Part shown: positions 60,601 to 64,000 of the stretch, one piece after another
Numbering within the stretch: position 1 is the first letter of the stretch
Layout: the number at the start of each line of letters is the position of its first letter
NCBI GenBank assembly: GCA_914767715.1
Contig: OU612071.1
Span: 4,216,001 to 4,280,000, forward strand
Source: Membranipora membranacea
Taxonomy: Eukaryota; Bryozoa; Gymnolaemata; Cheilostomatida; Membraniporidae
DNA length: 64,000 bases
Reading direction: 5' to 3'
Program-made: the position numbers and the translations under genes
Notes under the pieces: generated by a model
What the model was told of the DNA's origin: nothing
Database searches by the model: none
Seen by the model: only the letters and a program-made list of their open reading frames with translations

Positions 60601-63600
60601 AGCTTACTGATCTAGGGTCGTCTTTTGATATATTATGTACAGAGTGTACATGAGCGCTGTCAATGTTTGAGCTTAAACCAGCTTTAGTCTATGTCTCTTC
60701 CAAGATGTCTATAGTTTGAAATCTATACTTACGCCGCCCCCCCCCCCCCCATAATTGGTATCATATTGAAAGTCTCGGCCTAATTTTAGAGCACCATGGT
60801 AACCTTTTGAATAGCCTATGGACACAGTTGAAACTATTAGCTTTACTAAAATGTAAATTTTTTCCCAACTTTTCTCAACCACTAAGGTTGTCCCCTCTTT
60901 ATCACCCTATAACATACTATACTAGACATAACTATAGCTTCAACAATACTAAATCCCATGCTGGCCTAGGTGGGGTCTGTGAGCCTGTCTAATTCCCCAA
61001 GAAAGGGCCAAGATGATCACATGACTCTGCACAGTTCCCACATTGATCTTCACCAGGGAGTCTCTCCCAAATTCCCCGTCTTCACAGTTAAATAACTTGG
61101 AATTGTCTTTCTTGTCTGCGTTTCTCAGCTTGATTGTGTTTATTATATAATATTATTATTACAGCTGGTTTTCTGGAGGTTTTACTGAATCAGGCACCAA
61201 AGTACAATGTAAGGGAGCATGTATGTCTGCCAGCTATTAAGATAATACTAGACTGGCTGGTTTATAGACAAGGGTACCTATCTAACCCTGTCATCAAAAC
61301 TCACAGGTAAGTCTAAGACCCAAAACTCACAAGTTAGTCTGAGACTCAAAACTCACAGGTTAGTCTGAGACTCAGAAATTGCAGGTAATTCTGATTGTAG
61401 AGGCCTTTTATGACTCGTTTCTCTTTTCTTAGCCAACAATTGATAAGGCGGATAATCTGATTTTATAGTTGCATTAGTCAGTGTTGTTTTGAAGTAACCT
61501 CCACATTCTTTAGAAGTTATAACACTTCATTACTGCAGGAAGTTTGGGACATGTTCCAAAGTCCTTAATATTTGTATATAATATTTCACGTAAAGGTTCT
61601 GAAGTTGCCCTCTCTTAGACATTTGCAATATATGATACGACAACTCCCAAATGTAGTTAGTTGCTCAGCCAGTTTTGCTATACTTATCAATTCAACCAAC
61701 ATCAGTTAGTATTCTCCAAGCAATTCAGACTTTTTAAATTCAGGACCCTTGTCATTTCCTTCATCTCAATGCCAATGCATTTGAGACGCACCTAATTCGG
61801 ACTTTGCATAGTTAGAAATACTGGGATTCATGCCAACAATTTGGGATTAACTACTCAGCAGCCAAACAAAACCCAAAAATAAAAACATAGGTCCATTCAG
61901 AAATGCACAATATAGTGATACATGAGTAGGCAACACCACAGAAGCAGTATCAACACAACCCATAATACAGACAAGGCCCCATTGTTGGCCTGAATCCCAT
62001 GCTAATAATAAGAGTTTTTTTATGCGTTTTTTTCCCTTATACCCTGTTTTGTATACACATACAGATGTTGGTTGAGTTTATCTAAAGCTCTCAATGCTAT
62101 ACAGTCTCACTGTAAGGATAATAAGACACTCGATTTGTCTCACCTATCAGCGTATCCACTCCCTGAAGATGTGGAGCTGCAGTGCTTCTTACCTCTCAGT
62201 GAGGCTCACGATGTACTAGACTTCAGTAAGTTACTCAATTTATCTGTCCCATTCACTCCCAAGGCACTAGATATATTAATGATGGATGAGAGTTTATCAA
62301 ATTTGTATTTTTAATCTTGCTTTACTGAAACCCCTTGTTCACTTTCACCCAATGTTAGGTGTTGATTAAAAAGCTCTAAGGAAGCTGTGGTTAACACATC
62401 GTATTTACTACAGGATTGGGGCACTTTTAGTACGGCCAGCATAGCTTGGCCTATTCCTTTGTTGTTTTTGAAAGAGGCGTGGCTTCATTAAATTACTAAA
62501 TAGTGATTGGTTTGATTCATCCAAGTTGAACAATAAGAAGGCAAACCAGACCCCAATCTTATTGTTATCATAAGGAATAGGCCTAGCTATGAATTGACCT
62601 TGACCAAGCCGTAGCCTAACTACAAGTTTCCCAATCCTATGGAAAAATATGACATGTGTAGTCAGACCTTAACAGAGGAGACCCTTCCAAATGATGACTT
62701 TTAAACGTGTGTACGTAGCTAAACAGATGACTCATAGCCTTCAACTCTGAGAGTTGTCTTCCTCGATGGAAGGCAGCATCACCGAAACTGTGCTGCAATA
62801 TCGGTCTACGATAACATAACATATTACAGCCTTACAGCTTGAGTGTGTTACGCGATATCGTTGTGTTTTACAGATTTATCTCAGTCTATGAACGTAGCTG
62901 CTGCTGATATGACCAGACTTAGATGTAACAGACTCGTAGATCTCGGTAAACAATTCTCTGAGAAATATCCCAGGTGAGTATTTGACAAACTTAGACATAC
63001 AACAGACTATATCAAGTTTCCATTTTGAGTTGCTCTCACATCATCGATTGAATTGAGAACATTCAGAGTTCTAGAATCTCGATCAATCACAATCTACGTT
63101 TGGTTACACACAACACTTTTGCCATAGGATTGGAGCAATTTAAGCTAAAGGCTAAACCTGCCTCATAGAAATATTCCAAAATTCCTCCGTATATCTGCTC
63201 CTATGCATTATACTGTTACTGGCAATTCAACGTATTGAAGACATGATTGTAGTTGATTGCGTTATATTCGCTTTTAGTTTGAATCTAATAGATTACAAAG
63301 TGAATGCCAAGAATACCAAACTTATCTTTTCTGCTGCTACTACCATCAAAGTCGAACCGAACAGCAGAAAAACGTCTATCAAAAATGTCGCTATTCAGGT
63401 TGGTTCATTTTACTAACTTTGCTTGTTGAAGTTCTAAGTAACTGCCTATGTTTGGTGAGACTGAGTACTCACTGCTACACTCAGCACTCATATTCCAAAA
63501 ATCATGTAATGAATGAATTGTTTTTATGAAATAGAATACGCAATTTTGAATATCATGGTAATAGATTTAGATTTGATTCTACCGGAATGTCTTTGTTTAT

Positions 63601-63780
63601 TGCTTTAGCAAGCCCTTAAATCCCAGGACTTCAGTGCACCATCAAACTTGTCCCAGTCAACAATGCAGGCTTCTGATTGGCCTGTTTCTGGATCAGTGGG
63701 AGGGAATGTGGGCGGAGCTTACAACATACCAACTGCACAAGATAGTCAGACATATTCTCCTGTGTCTAACTCTACCCTTG
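54650..63780 (+). CDS. SMG7: SMG7 (EST1 family), nonsense-mediated decay factor, 5' part
   Basis: Binds phosphorylated UPF1 through a 14-3-3-like domain and leads nonsense-containing mRNA to deadenylation and decapping. Exons: 54650-54678, 55143-55186, 55726-55840, 56198-56333, 56702-56780, 57231-57323, 58307-58378, 58798-58963, 59360-59442, 60394-60597, 61165-61306, 62065-62225, 62874-62973, 63278-63398, 63609-63780, continuing past the window. Total 1,717 nt, 572 residues, frame kept throughout. Conserved blocks in order: DLWNFAFKAQITALQ, SSSTKKAEVQADLNLFLEAA, YICQYCLVHLGDIARY, VPSNGQPYNQLAIL, YYIRSIAVRSPFP, YPLPEDVELQCFLPL, LDFN. These match SMG7 rather than SMG5 or SMG6 (no PIN domain so far). 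Exon 1 codes only MMGSTSESF; the start could lie elsewhere. The last exon visible enters the low-complexity C-terminal half. Confidence 0.93.
55344..55434. mobile_element. Foldback element, family A, copy 4
   Basis: TTTGCCTGCATTCCGAGTTG with CTCCC on the left, GGGAGCAACCGGAGAGCAAG on the right, and outer arms AGACCAAGTTT and AAACTTGATCT. A weaker relative is at 55877-55957 (AGAGTTGCGCTCCCTC and GCAGGAATGCAGGTAAATTG). Intronic in SMG7. Confidence 0.65.
57558..57604. repeat. GC-rich dispersed repeat, copy 2
   Basis: GTCTGAGCCCCCCAGACTTT with TGCCCCTCGCCCGACGGCC is the reverse complement of the block at 47290-47340. Lies in an SMG7 intron. Confidence 0.8.
59536..60050. mobile_element. Long-arm foldback element, family C, copy 2
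   Basis: Aligns end to end with 22995-23508 in the same orientation: GAACAGTTTTTTTAGCTCTA at the left, then CCCACGCATAATAGGAAAAA, AATCCGCACCATTGAAAA, GCAGATTCTGAATCGAAG and CCAAACTGGAGAAAGGACAA, closing GAGCTCAGAAAACTGTCTAT. Length is almost the same (about 515 bases), with many point differences, so it is an old copy. Intronic in SMG7. Confidence 0.85.
61296..61397. repeat. 26-bp tandem repeat carrying a splice donor
   Basis: Units AAAACTCACAGGTAAGTCTA with AGACCC (61296-61321), then two close copies and a fourth degraded one. The first unit spans the end of SMG7 exon 11 and its GTAAGT donor. In the next units the donor reads AGTTAGT, GGTTAGT and GGTAATT. Confidence 0.95.
62411..62641. mobile_element. 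Hairpin-type element, single copy
   Basis: AGGATTGGGG on the left mirrors CCCAATCCTAT on the right, and inward GCATAGCTTGGCCTATTCCT mirrors AGGAATAGGCCTAGCTATG. About 230 bases, intronic in SMG7. No second copy found here. Confidence 0.55.
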
Positions 63781-64000
63781 GTGAGTGTTCATAGCTGATG
63801 GTTTATTGATTGGGTAAACCATTAATGGTTTTCTGTGTTTATGACCCTTCATACCAGGGATTTTGTACTGCACAACATAAATTTATTGTTGCAATATATA
63901 ACTACCCTTAAGGTGAAATGGTAGAACAGGTATGATGGGTAGGGTAGGTTTGTAGTTGTTTGCACTATATGGAATATGTATCCACTTTAAAACAATCATG

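Noticed and set aside
62226-62314. Extension of SMG7 exon 12 to a TAA at 62312-62314
   Set aside because: A GTAAGT donor at 62226 joins in frame to 62874, giving the conserved EST1-family continuation, so the read-through part is intron.

Overview
The window is nuclear DNA from an intron-rich, AT-rich invertebrate animal. Genes carry many GT-AG introns of a few hundred to about 2,000 bases. The proteins are animal families: cytosolic valyl-tRNA synthetase, TMEM230, an STKLD1-type kinase with armadillo repeats, and SMG7. Introns and intergenic DNA are full of small inverted-repeat elements, tRNA-derived SINEs and 5'-truncated LINE copies. I cannot name the phylum with confidence. There is no bacterial, viral or CRISPR content.

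Layout. 1-2460 (+): last three exons of a mucin-like single-pass membrane protein. 4601-24829 (-): complete valyl-tRNA synthetase, 24 exons, 1,072 residues, reading frame closed across every junction. 25945-28105: two tandem 5'-truncated copies of one CR1/Jockey-like LINE. 29768-30136 (+): intact single-exon TMEM230. 32343-33321 (-): candidate small secreted-peptide gene with TATA box, untranslated exon, signal-peptide exon and terminal exon. 37551-54433 (-): complete STKLD1-like kinase plus armadillo protein, 19 coding exons, 686 residues. 54650 to the right edge (+): SMG7, 15 exons and 572 residues visible, continuing outside. STKLD1 and SMG7 are divergent, with start codons 216 bp apart.

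The genes are unrelated housekeeping or trafficking functions (tRNA charging, vesicle traffic, mRNA surveillance, a poorly known kinase) and do not form a pathway. The most unusual material is the repeat landscape. At least six families of foldback elements recur in introns. A 13-bp minisatellite appears to have grown from the end of one such element, next to a splice donor. Three other splice sites lie inside tandem duplications that copy the splice signal itself. A 74-bp near-perfect hairpin is flanked by an 8-bp direct repeat. STKLD1 keeps the catalytic residues that the human protein has partly lost.

Exon boundaries were placed by hand from splice signals, reading-frame continuity and remembered family similarity. 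They are internally consistent but not confirmed by transcripts.
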